Source: Rhodothermales bacterium | GTDB taxonomy: Bacteria; Bacteroidota; Rhodothermia; Rhodothermales; UBA10348 | DNA length: 9,585 nt | Reading direction: 5' to 3' | Assembly: GCA_013003255.1 (NCBI GenBank) | Contig: JABDJZ010000425.1 | Span: 1 to 9,585 of the forward strand | Part shown: positions 1 to 8,100 of the stretch, piece after piece | Layout: each line of letters opens with the position of its first letter | How positions within the stretch are numbered: position 1 is the first letter of the stretch | Made by a program: the position numbers and the translations under genes | The notes under the pieces: model-generated | What the model saw: only the letters and a program-made list of their open reading frames with translations | Databases searched by the model: none | Told to the model about the DNA's origin: nothing

Positions 1-2
1 AC

Positions 3-776
3 CGGCCTTCCATTCACTATGCCGGAGGTGAACTGACCGGGTATGACGCGGTAATCCCGCGAATTGGAGCCTCTGTGCCCTTCTACGGGACTGCCGTAGT
101 CCGCCAGTTCGAGATGATGGGCGTCTACTCGGTCAACGAGTCCGTGGCCATCAGTCGATCCCGCGACAAGCTCCGCAGTTCGCAGCTTCTCTCTCGGAAG
201 GGCATTGGACTTCCTGTAACCGGATTCGCCCACTCCACCCGGGCCACCGATGATCTCATCCAGATGGTGGGTGGTGCACCGCTCATCGTCAAGCTCCTGG
301 AGGGAACGCAGGGGAAAGGCGTGATCCTGGCGGAAACGGAGAAGGCCGCCGAAAGCACAATTGAGGCCTTTCGCGCCCTCAAGACGCGATTCCTGGTGCA
401 GGAATTCGTCAAGGAGGCGGGAGGGGCCGACATTCGGTGCCTGGTTGTAGGCGGCAAGGTGGTCGCTGCAATGAAGCGACAGGGCAAAGCCGGGGAATTC
501 CGCTCCAACCTGCACCGTGGCGGCTCCTCATCGAAGATCAGGATCACGCCGGAGGAGCGTTCCACGGCCGTGCGATCGGCCAAGGTCATGGGACTCGGCG
601 TGGCTGGGGTGGACCTCCTTCGATCAAACCACGGACCCCTGGTCATGGAGGTGAACTCCTCACCCGGGCTTGAGGGCATCGAAAAGGCCACGGAATTGGA
701 TGTGGCCGGGATGATCATCGAGCATATCGAGAAGAACGCGCGTCCCCACAACACGCGAACCAAGGGCCATGGCTAG
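3..776 (+). CDS. rimK: RimK family alpha-L-glutamate ligase (ATP-grasp), 5'-truncated by the window edge
   Basis: In E. coli RimK adds glutamates to the C-terminus of ribosomal protein S6, and related enzymes make other poly-glutamate peptides. The visible 257 residues correspond to all but about the first 45 residues of E. coli RimK as I recall it. The reading frame is open to the window's left edge, and the segment before the GTG at 75 reads PSIHY and then DAVIPRIGAS, both family motifs. That GTG is therefore internal and not the start. Further landmarks in order are FYGTAVVRQFEMMG, NESVAISRSRDKLRS, the nucleotide-binding VKLLEGTQGKGV, FRSNLHRGG, and the metal-binding end VAGVD followed by VMEVNSSPGLEGIE (Asp, Glu, Asn ligands). 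The stop TAG overlaps the next gene by 8 bases, so the two are translationally linked. The family call is very firm. The exact acceptor (S6 or another peptide) cannot be read from the sequence. Confidence 0.95.
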   Translation, partial: RPSIHYAGGELTGYDAVIPRIGASVPFYGTAVVRQFEMMGVYSVNESVAISRSRDKLRSSQLLSRKGIGLPVTGFAHSTRATDDLIQMVGGAPLIVKLLEGTQGKGVILAETEKAAESTIEAFRALKTRFLVQEFVKEAGGADIRCLVVGGKVVAAMKRQGKAGEFRSNLHRGGSSSKIRITPEERSTAVRSAKVMGLGVAGVDLLRSNHGPLVMEVNSSPGLEGIEKATELDVAGMIIEHIEKNARPHNTRTKGHG

Positions 777-1842
777 AGACTCGCGAGCACCCCTGGTCAT
801 TGGCGGGTCCACGATTCAGCGGGGAAGCCGGGAAACGGTTCATCTGCCCGTGGCCCCGATGTACACCGCCATGGAAATGACCATGCCGGTCCACGTGATC
901 CGGGGAAAGAAGGACGGCCCCCGGCTCTTCGTCTCCGCTGCCATCCACGGTGACGAGATCAATGGCGTAGAGATTATCCGGCGGCTGCTGGCACGACCGG
1001 AGTTGTCCCGCTTGCGGGGTACCCTGATCGCAGTGCCGGTAGTCAACGTCTACGGGTACACCGCGCGGTCACGCTATCTCCCGGATCGGCGCGATCTGAA
1101 CCGCTCCTTTCCTGGATCCCAGACGGGATCGATGGCATCGCGACTGGCCGATACCTTCATGCAGGAGATCGTCGAAAACGCCACCCACGGCATCGACCTC
1201 CATACCGGCGCGGTGCACCGCACCAACCTTCCCCACGTCCGGGTATGCTTCTCGCAGAAGGAGTCCCTGGAATTGGCTCAGGCGTTCCGGGTGCCGCTGA
1301 TCATGCATTCCGATCTCCGAGATGGGTCGCTCAGGCAGGCGGTTGTGGAGACCGACGTGCCCATGCTGCTCTATGAGGCCGGTGAGGCGCTGCGGTTCGA
1401 CGAACAGGCCATCCGGGTGGGATTGCGAGGGGTATTGAACGTGATGCGGACCATTGGGATGCTGCCCGCCCGACGGGCTTCGCGCAAGCAGGTCCAGCCC
1501 CTGATCGCGAAATCCTCGCGATGGATGCGGGCGCCCGATTCCGGAACGCTTGTGTCCATGTGCTCTGTTGGAGACGTCGTGTCGGAGGGGCAGGTGCTGG
1601 CGCTGGTGACAGATCCATTGGGGCGGGAGGAGATCCCCATCAAGGCTCGGACGGCGGGCGTAATCGTGGGTGCGACGGTCCTGCCCCTGGTGTACGAAGG
1701 AGAGGCCTTGTTCAACGTCGCCGAGCTGGAAACAAATCGCGATGCTGTCGGCGCATTGGAGCGATTTGAAAGCAACCTCGGGGTGGACCCGGACCTTCCG
1801 CCTTCGCTTGAGGCGGCGCAGGCTCACGATCCAATCGACTGA
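769..1842 (+). CDS. Succinylglutamate desuccinylase/aspartoacylase-family zinc hydrolase
   Basis: This is a 357-residue zinc-dependent amidohydrolase of the AstE/AspA branch of the M14 carboxypeptidase-like fold. The zinc site is visible as H60 and E63 in AAIHGDEINGVE plus H145 in GIDLHTGAVH. The DRRDLNRSFPG segment (residues 106-116) matches the family's substrate-binding Arg/Asn block. E203 in LLYEAGE is the likely catalytic glutamate. The C-terminal part (about 255-325) looks like the beta-rich domain usual in this group, with APDSGTL, VGDVVSEGQVLA and TAGVIVG. The ATG at 769 lies inside the end of rimK and the protein keeps the conserved N-terminal TVHLPVAPMYT, so this start is preferred. 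Genes of this family are often found next to rimK, and I infer that it acts on the same glutamylated or N-acylated product. True AstE of arginine catabolism is less likely because no other ast genes are visible. Substrate unknown. Confidence 0.9.
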   Translation: MARDSRAPLVIGGSTIQRGSRETVHLPVAPMYTAMEMTMPVHVIRGKKDGPRLFVSAAIHGDEINGVEIIRRLLARPELSRLRGTLIAVPVVNVYGYTARSRYLPDRRDLNRSFPGSQTGSMASRLADTFMQEIVENATHGIDLHTGAVHRTNLPHVRVCFSQKESLELAQAFRVPLIMHSDLRDGSLRQAVVETDVPMLLYEAGEALRFDEQAIRVGLRGVLNVMRTIGMLPARRASRKQVQPLIAKSSRWMRAPDSGTLVSMCSVGDVVSEGQVLALVTDPLGREEIPIKARTAGVIVGATVLPLVYEGEALFNVAELETNRDAVGALERFESNLGVDPDLPPSLEAAQAHDPID

Positions 1843-1912
1843 TCCTCCAGCAAAGGCTACATTCAGCGCCGCGCCCGAGTACCGAAGCAGCAATTCATCA
1901 GCCGGCGTGCAT

Positions 1913-1928
1913 TATTTTCCGAGCAGGA
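1913..1928 (+). promoter_or_regulatory. Possible promoter element and ribosome binding site before xylA
   Basis: The 98-base gap between the hydrolase gene and xylA turns AT-rich just before the xylA start, in otherwise GC-rich DNA. TATTTTCC (1913-1920) resembles the Bacteroidota -7 box TAnnTTTG in six of eight positions. An AGGA at 1925-1928, 12 bases before the ATG, could serve as a weak ribosome binding site. I see no good TTG-type -33 element at the expected distance and no operator-like inverted repeat, so the promoter reading is tentative. Confidence 0.25.
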
Positions 1929-1940
1929 AACCCAATTATT

Positions 1941-3242
1941 ATGTCCTATTTCCCGGCGGTGCCGCAGATCCCCTTTGAGGGCCCGGAGACCGACAACCCG
2001 TTCGCCTTCCGCCACTACGAGAAGACCCAGACCGTACGCGGGCGCACCATGGCGGAGCACTTCAAGTTTGCCTGTGCCTACTGGCACACGTTCACCAATG
2101 GGGGCGGCGACCCCTTCGGCGGTCCGACGCGTGTATATCCATGGGACCGGAAACCGGACCCCGTGGATAGAGCCCGGGACAAGGCAGACGCGGCGTTCGA
2201 GTTCATGACCAAGCTGGGCCTGGACTGGTTTTGCTTCCACGACAGGGACCTGGTGGACGAAGGCACCACACCGGCCGAGTCCGAGCGCCTGTTGGCGGCA
2301 ACCGCTGACCACGTCTCTGAACACATGGCCGACACGGGGATCGGACTGCTGTGGGGTACGGCCAACCTGTTCAGTCATCCGCGCTACATGAACGGCGCCG
2401 CCACCAACCCTGACTTTGCGGTGGTGGCACATGCGGCTGCGCAGGTGCAGCAGGCCCTGGATGTCACTATCAGACTGGGCGGCGAGAACTACGTCTTCTG
2501 GGGTGGCCGGGAAGGCTACATGTCTTTGCTCAACACGGACATGAAGCGCGAATTGGATAACCTGGGACGGTTCCTGGGTTTGGCGCGCGACTACGCCCGC
2601 GCGCAGGGGTTCACAGGCACGTTCTTTATCGAGCCGAAACCCTGTGAGCCTTCCAAGCATCAGTATGACTATGACGCCGCAACGGTAGTCGGCTTCCTCC
2701 GCCACTACGGACTGGCTGATGACTTCAAACTGAACATCGAGGTCAACCACGCCACGCTATCCGGTCACACGTTCGAGCACGAACTCCAGGTGGCGGCGGA
2801 CGCCGGCATGCTGGGCAGCATCGATGCCAACCGCGGCGACTATCAGAACGGGTGGGATACGGATCAATTCCCGAACAACCTGCACGAGCTGACCGAGGCC
2901 ATGCTGGTGATTCTGAGGGCCGGGGGACTCCAGGGTGGCGGAGTCAATTTTGACGCCAAGTTGCGGCGTAACTCCACCGATCTCGAGGACTTGTTTCATG
3001 CTCACATTGGGGGAATGGATCTGTTCGCGCGAGCCCTGTTGGCCGCAGACCGGATTCTTGAGGAATCTCCGATCGAGGCAATGCGCCAGGAGCGGTACGC
3101 CTCCTTCGATGCCGGATCTGGCGCCGCCTTCGCCCGGGGCAAGCTGTCCCTCAGTGAGCTCGCCGCGCTGGCCGCAGGCGAACCCGAGATGCGCAGCGGC
3201 AAGCAGGAGCTCTTCGAGAACCTGGTCAACCGATACCTGTAG
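1941..3242 (+). CDS. xylA: Xylose isomerase (class II)
   Basis: This cytoplasmic enzyme interconverts D-xylose and D-xylulose (and D-glucose/D-fructose) using two divalent metals on a TIM barrel. At 433 residues it matches the long class II form (E. coli 440). Every key residue is present and sits one position before its E. coli counterpart: H100 and D103 in CFHDRD, E231 and K233 in FIEPKPCEP, E267 and H270 in NIEVNH, D295 in SIDANRGD, D306 and D308 in GWDTDQFP, and D338 in NFDAK. The C-terminus LFENLVNRYL also matches. The ATG at 1941 gives the usual N-terminal YFPAVPQIPFEGP. No xylulokinase, transporter or XylR-type regulator lies in the window, so the rest of a xylose pathway must be encoded elsewhere, or the enzyme serves another sugar. 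The downstream exported-protein gene begins 29 bases after the stop and may be co-transcribed. Confidence 0.98.
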   Translation: MSYFPAVPQIPFEGPETDNPFAFRHYEKTQTVRGRTMAEHFKFACAYWHTFTNGGGDPFGGPTRVYPWDRKPDPVDRARDKADAAFEFMTKLGLDWFCFHDRDLVDEGTTPAESERLLAATADHVSEHMADTGIGLLWGTANLFSHPRYMNGAATNPDFAVVAHAAAQVQQALDVTIRLGGENYVFWGGREGYMSLLNTDMKRELDNLGRFLGLARDYARAQGFTGTFFIEPKPCEPSKHQYDYDAATVVGFLRHYGLADDFKLNIEVNHATLSGHTFEHELQVAADAGMLGSIDANRGDYQNGWDTDQFPNNLHELTEAMLVILRAGGLQGGGVNFDAKLRRNSTDLEDLFHAHIGGMDLFARALLAADRILEESPIEAMRQERYASFDAGSGAAFARGKLSLSELAALAAGEPEMRSGKQELFENLVNRYL

Positions 3243-3271
3243 GTGCATCCCTCCCAAACAGTCCTGATTCG

Positions 3272-4117
3272 ATGAAAGACAGACTGCTCGTTCTTCTGTT
3301 GCTGGCGGTCTTTGCGCTGCCGGTGGCTGCTCAGCCGGCTGACAGGCTCCATACCTCGATTGCGGCCATCCATCATGTGGACCGCGATTCGCTGGGGCAT
3401 CCCACGGTAGACTTGGCGCCCCTCAAACTGGAGGTACAGAAGGCGGCGGCGGAGGGCCTCGCCATGGCGGCCGCGCTTCCGGCCATGCTCCGCATGGCTG
3501 CCGAGTCAGTGGATGCCGCAGAGATGGACTACCTGTCGAGCACGGCCTACCGGGCGCCGCGTCTCCTGCGCCTCATCAACACCGTTTCGATCGTGGGTCC
3601 CCTGGTGGGTACGGGACTGCTGATTGCCGGAGAGACGGACGCTGCTACATCGCTCGCACTCAGTTCAGCCTCCGTGGCAGGAATCGGAGGCTTGCTCTCG
3701 CTCAGGGAAGACGGTCGAGCCAGACGTGCGGATGCCGCCGACGATGCCCGGCGTGCGCGCTCAAGGGCCGGTCGGGCCGTACTGACTGCCGAATTCCTGG
3801 CGTTGGCACACGCCCTTGAACACCTGAATGATGACGCTCAAGCGCTGGCTGAAGCTACAGATCTCGACCCTGCGGCGTTCGCGAAGCTGGCGCACCTGGG
3901 GGGTGATCTCCTGGGAGGAGATCTGCTAATGGTCAACTCACTTGCCGGTGAGGCCGGTCATTGGTTGAATGACGCTTCCATGGAAGTCCTTGGGCCCACG
4001 CTCCAGGAAATGGCGCGTGTTCGCGGTCTGGCAGGCGAATTTCTGCCGATGCTCCCCATGGCCAGGGAGGCCGCCTCCGGACACTCGATGTCCAGCGACT
4101 CAATGTCTGGACACTGA
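3272..4117 (+). CDS. Exported protein of unknown function with signal peptide and hydrophobic centre
   Basis: I do not recognise this 281-residue protein. The N-terminus MKDRLLVLLLLAVFALPVAA is a clear signal peptide with a likely cut after A20, leaving Gln21 as first mature residue. Residues 28-85 are Ala/Met-rich and probably helical. Residues about 103-144 form two neighbouring hydrophobic stretches (VSIVGPLVGTGLLIAG and LALSSASVAGIGGLLSL) that could be a membrane hairpin. Residues 145-170 are strongly charged, Arg/Asp/Ala-rich and likely helical, and the rest is Ala/Leu-rich helix. The tail HSMSSDSMSGH is a small Met/Ser/His repeat. No cysteines or catalytic motif stand out. It starts 29 bases after xylA without an obvious Shine-Dalgarno, so it may be read through from xylA. 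Its stop is 2 bases from that of the convergent flavoprotein gene. A periplasmic or membrane-associated helical protein is the most that can be said. Confidence 0.8.
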   Translation: MKDRLLVLLLLAVFALPVAAQPADRLHTSIAAIHHVDRDSLGHPTVDLAPLKLEVQKAAAEGLAMAAALPAMLRMAAESVDAAEMDYLSSTAYRAPRLLRLINTVSIVGPLVGTGLLIAGETDAATSLALSSASVAGIGGLLSLREDGRARRADAADDARRARSRAGRAVLTAEFLALAHALEHLNDDAQALAEATDLDPAAFAKLAHLGGDLLGGDLLMVNSLAGEAGHWLNDASMEVLGPTLQEMARVRGLAGEFLPMLPMAREAASGHSMSSDSMSGH

Positions 4118-4123
4118 CGTCAG
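4114..4123. repeat. Perfect 10-base palindrome containing both convergent stop codons
   Basis: CTGACGTCAG equals its own reverse complement. Its left half carries the TGA stop of the exported-protein gene (4115-4117, + strand). Its right half carries the TGA stop of the DHOD-like gene (4120-4122, - strand), so the two genes end 2 bases apart and tail to tail. It is too short and lacks an adjoining T-run, so I do not call it a terminator. Confidence 0.75.
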
Positions 4124-5124
4124 AACTGGGTTTTTGGCGGCCAGGATTGTAGCGTCCTCAGGTAGTTGGCGCGCTCGAAGGCGCCCGGCTCGGCCACGTG
4201 CTTCTGGCTCATGCTGCCGATGCACTGACGGAGGGAATCGTACCCATGATCTTCCAACCAGTGTGAGGTGGCAATCAGCATTTCAGGGATGCGTCCGATT
4301 CCGTTCTTAAGGATCTCGCTCGCTACCATCGTGATGTTCGCACCGGCCATCAGTCCCTTGATCACGTCCTCGTGGGTATGGACCCCGGAGGTCAGGGCGA
4401 AGTCCGCTTCGATGCGTCCGAACAGGATTGCGATCCAGCGAATCGGCAGACGGAGCGCTTCGCTGCTGCTGAGGTGAACGCGAGGGACCACCTCGAGGCG
4501 CTCAATGTCCAGGTCCGGCTGGTAGAACCGGTTGAAGAGCACCAGTCCGGCTGCGCCCGCCTCTACGAGCTGGCCGCACATGTAGGGCAACGAACTGAAG
4601 AACGGATTGAGCTTGACAGCGACGGGGATGGATACGGCATCCGTCACATCCCTGACCACTTCCAGGTACATGCGTTCCACTTCGTGGCCCGTGAGCTCCG
4701 GGTCGGTGGCAATGAAGTAGGTGTTCAGCTCAAGCGCAGAAGCACCGGCGGCCTCAATCTCCTTCGCGAAGCTGGTCCAGCCCCCTGAGGACACGCCGTT
4801 GAGGCTGGCGATGATCGGGATGTCCACCGCCGACGTAGCCTCCACTATGTGATGCAGGTAGGTTTCCGGACCGACGTGGTACTCGTCGTGGTGCGGGAAA
4901 TAGGACGCTGCTTCCCCGTGGCTCTCGGAGCCCAGGGTCAGGAAGTGGTCAATCTCCAGACTGCTCTGCGTGAGCTGTTCCTCAAAGAGGGAGTGCAGCA
5001 CCACGGCCCCCGCACCGGCGTCCTCCATCTTCTTGATGTTGGATACGGACTCCGACAGGGGAGAGGCAGAGGGAACGATCGGACACTTGAGGTCAAGGCC
5101 CAGGTAGGTGGTTGAGAGATCCAT
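4120..5124 (-). CDS. Dihydroorotate dehydrogenase-like flavoprotein (PFOR-associated type)
   Basis: This 334-residue protein has the FMN-binding TIM-barrel fold of class 1 dihydroorotate dehydrogenases. It begins LSTTYLGLDLKCPIVPSASPLS, and shows AGAGAVVLHSLFEEQ (38-50), ASLNGVSSGGW (106-116), ALELNTYF (130-137), VAVKLNPFF (168-176) and the phosphate-binding region SGVHTHEDVIKGLMAGA (246-262). The usual DHOD signature with catalytic Cys or Ser (N-x-S-C-P-N type) is replaced by LNTYF, and the Lys expected near residue 44 is His. It is therefore unlikely to be true PyrD. It follows nifJ by 14 bases with an AAGGGG ribosome binding site, so it is the second gene of a PFOR operon. From memory, this linkage occurs in other bacteria. 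I infer a flavin-dependent redox role tied to ferredoxin or pyruvate metabolism; the actual substrate is unknown. Confidence 0.88.
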   Translation of the reverse strand: MDLSTTYLGLDLKCPIVPSASPLSESVSNIKKMEDAGAGAVVLHSLFEEQLTQSSLEIDHFLTLGSESHGEAASYFPHHDEYHVGPETYLHHIVEATSAVDIPIIASLNGVSSGGWTSFAKEIEAAGASALELNTYFIATDPELTGHEVERMYLEVVRDVTDAVSIPVAVKLNPFFSSLPYMCGQLVEAGAAGLVLFNRFYQPDLDIERLEVVPRVHLSSSEALRLPIRWIAILFGRIEADFALTSGVHTHEDVIKGLMAGANITMVASEILKNGIGRIPEMLIATSHWLEDHGYDSLRQCIGSMSQKHVAEPGAFERANYLRTLQSWPPKTQF

Positions 5125-5129
5125 GATGT

Positions 5130-5136
5130 CCCCTTG
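5130..5136 (-). promoter_or_regulatory. Ribosome binding site of the DHOD-like gene
   Basis: Read on the minus strand, the 14 bases between the nifJ stop and the next ATG are GCCAAGGGGACATC. They contain an AAGGGGA purine run about five bases before the start. This is the clearest Shine-Dalgarno-like site in the window and supports the ATG at 5124. The short gap supports co-transcription with nifJ. Confidence 0.55.
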
Positions 5137-5138
5137 GC

Positions 5139-8100
5139 TTATGAGTTGTCGGAACTGGGAGGACGCTTCCCCGGTGGGGGCTTTCGCATTCCGGGAGGCG
5201 GTTTACGCATGCCTCCGGGTGGCTTTCGCGTTCCGGGTCCGCTCGGCGGTCCAGATCCGGCGGCCCCATCACCTGCAGGTGGCGTGGCCATGTTGACCAA
5301 TTGTTCGTACCGGTGTTTGATGCCGTCTTCGGCCTGTCGAAGGAATCCGGCGGCAGCTTCAGGATTGGTCAGCTTGAGCACCCGGTATCTGTTCTCGCGG
5401 TAGAAGTAGTCGCGCAACGGGAGGCTGGGCGCCTTCGAGTCGAGTTGCAGGGGCGGCAGGCCCTTCTCCTGGCGGGCAGGATCAAAGCGGAAGAGCGGCC
5501 AGTGGCCGGACTTGACGGCGCGGTCAGACTGGTCCATCCCCTTGGCCATGTCGATGCCGTGCGCAATGCACTGGCTGTAGGCAATGATGAGGGAGGGACC
5601 GTCGTGCGCCTCCGCTTCCCGGAAGGCGCGGATGGCCTGATTCTCATCCGCACCCATCGCAATCTGCGCGACATACACGTAGCCGTAGCTCATTGCCAGA
5701 AGGCCCAGGTCCTTCTTGGGTGTGGGCTTTCCGCCGGCGGCGAACTTGGCCACCGCGCCCAGTCCAGTGGCCTTGGACGCCTGTCCACCGGTGTTGGAAT
5801 AGACCTCGGTGTCGAGAACCAGCACATTGATGTTCTGGCCGGACGCCAACACGTGATCCAGGCCCCCGAATCCGATGTCGTAGGCCCAGCCGTCACCACC
5901 GACAATCCAGACGCTTTTCGGCACCAGAAGATCGGCGAGGGCCATGAGATCCCGACTGCGCGTATCCCGGTGCTCCGCAAGGACCTGCTTCAGCGCCTCG
6001 ACATGCTCACGGGCAGCTGCCGGATCCTTGGGATGGCTGAGGTCATAGGCCAGTTCCTTGCCCACAACCGGAGCCAGCGAGTCCAGGAGTTCGCAGGCAT
6101 ACTGGCGCTGCTTGTCAACAGCAACGCGCATTCCGAAGCCAAACTCGGCATTGTCTTCAAACAGTGAGTTGGCCCAGGTTGGCCCCCGACCCGCCTGATC
6201 CTGTGACCACGGTGTGGTGGGGAGGTTGCCCCCGTAAATGCTCGAACATCCCGTGGCGTTGGCTACGTAGAGCCGGTCACCAACCAGTCGGGTAAGCAGA
6301 CTGAGATACGGCGTTTCGCCGCAGCCAGCGCAGGCCCCGGAGAACTCGAAGTAGGGCTCGAGAAGCTGGACATCCTTGGTCTTGGTGTACTTCAGGTCTG
6401 TGTTCTCCGCGTGGTGCTCGTCCAGGCCGGTGAAGAAGTCCCAGCCGGCCCGGGCCGCCGGAGCAGCTTCGGCCATGGGAGCCATTTCCAGCGCCTTTCT
6501 GGATACGTTGGACTTGTCCCTGGCCGGGCAGACCTCGACACAGAGCTGGCAACCGGTGCAGTCATCGGCCGATACCTGGATGGTGTAGCGCGCGTCGTCG
6601 AACTCCCTCCAGGAGGCGGGGAGGTCCTGGAAGCCCTCGGGCTTGCCCTCCAGGCTGGCCGCGTCGGTGACCTTGGATCTGATGACAGTGTGCGGACACA
6701 CCATGACGCACTTTCCGCACTGAATACAGAGGTCTGCGTTCCAGATAGGGATGTCCTGTGCGATCTGGCGTTTCTCCCACTTGGTAGTGCCCGTGGGATA
6801 CACACCATCATCGGGAAGGGCGCTGACCGGGAGCAGGTCTCCTCGGCCTGCCATGATCTCAGCGGTCACCCGCTGCACAAAGTCGGGCGCTCTCTCAGGC
6901 ACCACCTCCTTCGCCTGGGCACCGGTCAGGTCTGTCCCCACGGACACTTCGTGGAGGTGATCCAGGGCCGCATCTACGGCCGCATAGTTCATGTTGACAA
7001 CCGCCTCGCCGCGTTTGCCGTAGGTCCTGCGAATGGAGCCTTTGATTTCCTCCTTCGCCTTGTCGGCTTCAAGCACGCCGGAGAGCGCGAAGAAGCAGGT
7101 CTGCATGAGCGTGTTGATTCTGGGGCCAAGCCCCAGATCACGGGCCACCTTGTAGGCATCGATAACCCACAGCTTGAGGTTCCGCTCCAGGACGGTGGCC
7201 TGCACCTTGGCAGGCAGTTGATCCCAAACATCTTCGGGGCCGAAGGGGCTGTTCAAAAGAACCGTGGCCCCTGGAGCGGCGGCGGCCAGCGTGTCATACT
7301 TGTCCAGGAACATCCACTGGTGCACCGCAACGAAGTTGGCCTCGGAGATGAGGTAGGTGCTGGTGATGGGTTCCGGGCCGAACCGGAGGTGGGAGACCGT
7401 CCGCGCTCCGGACTTCTTTGAGTCATAGACGAAATAGCCCTGGGCATAGCCGTCAAGCGATTCGCCGATGATCTTGATGGAGTTCTTGTTCGCCCCCACG
7501 GTCCCATCGGACCCAAGGCCCCAGAACACGGCACGTGTCACATCATCGGACTCGGTCGAGAAGGACTCGTCGAAGTCGATGTGGGTGTTCGAGACGTCGT
7601 CGACGATCCCGACCGTAAAGTGGTTCTTGGGGGTCTCGGCGCCAAGGTTTTCAAAAACGCCTCGAACCATCGCGGGCGTAAACTCCTTGGAGGAGAGACC
7701 GAATCGGCCACCAATCACCTGGACATCGCGGCGACCATGAACGCCGCGCTCTGCCACGGTGGTGATGATGTCCTGGTACAGCGGTTCGCCTACGCAGCCA
7801 GGCTCTTTCGTTCGGTCCAGGACGGCAATTCGCTCGACCGTCGAGGGAAGGGCGTCAAGGAGAGCATCCGTGGGGAACGGGCGGAAGAGCCGGAGCTTCA
7901 GCAGACCAACACGCTCACCTTCGGCAGACATCTTTCGGACGGCTTCCTCGGCGGCACCCAGCCCCGAGCCCATGAGCACCACGACCCGGGTGGCTTCCGG
8001 ATGGCCGACGTAGTCAACGAGGCCGTACTCCCGCCCCGTCTTCTTGCCAAGCGCGGTCATGGCCTCCTTGATGGCCTGCAGGGCATCCTCGTACCGCGGG

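Noticed and set aside
75..77. GTG at 75 as the rimK start
   Set aside because: Conserved RimK residues (PSIHY, DAVIPRIGAS) continue upstream in the same frame to the window edge, so the gene begins outside the window.
1863..2750. Minus-strand open frame of 295 codons across the start of xylA
   Set aside because: It overlaps highly conserved xylA sequence and shows no family motif, so it is a shadow of the xylA codons.
4089..4135. Hairpin TGTCCAG/CTGGACA (4089-4113) near a T-run as a terminator of the exported-protein gene
   Set aside because: The stem is only 7 pairs with an 11-base loop, and the TTTTT begins 17 bases after it, inside the opposing gene, so it does not fit an intrinsic terminator.
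5166..5228. Tandem 21-base repeats as a CRISPR array or satellite
   Set aside because: The units are contiguous without spacers, in-frame and degenerate at third positions, so they are protein-level repeats.
5134..5403. Gly/Arg/Phe-rich open frame on the + strand at the nifJ 3' end
   Set aside because: Its apparent GGFRxP repeats are only the complement of the NifJ heptad repeats; the nifJ frame continues without break through the region.
6411..7421. Open frame of 336 codons on the + strand opposite nifJ
   Set aside because: It is antisense to the NifJ ferredoxin domain and upstream regions whose motifs are intact; it shows no recognisable protein features.
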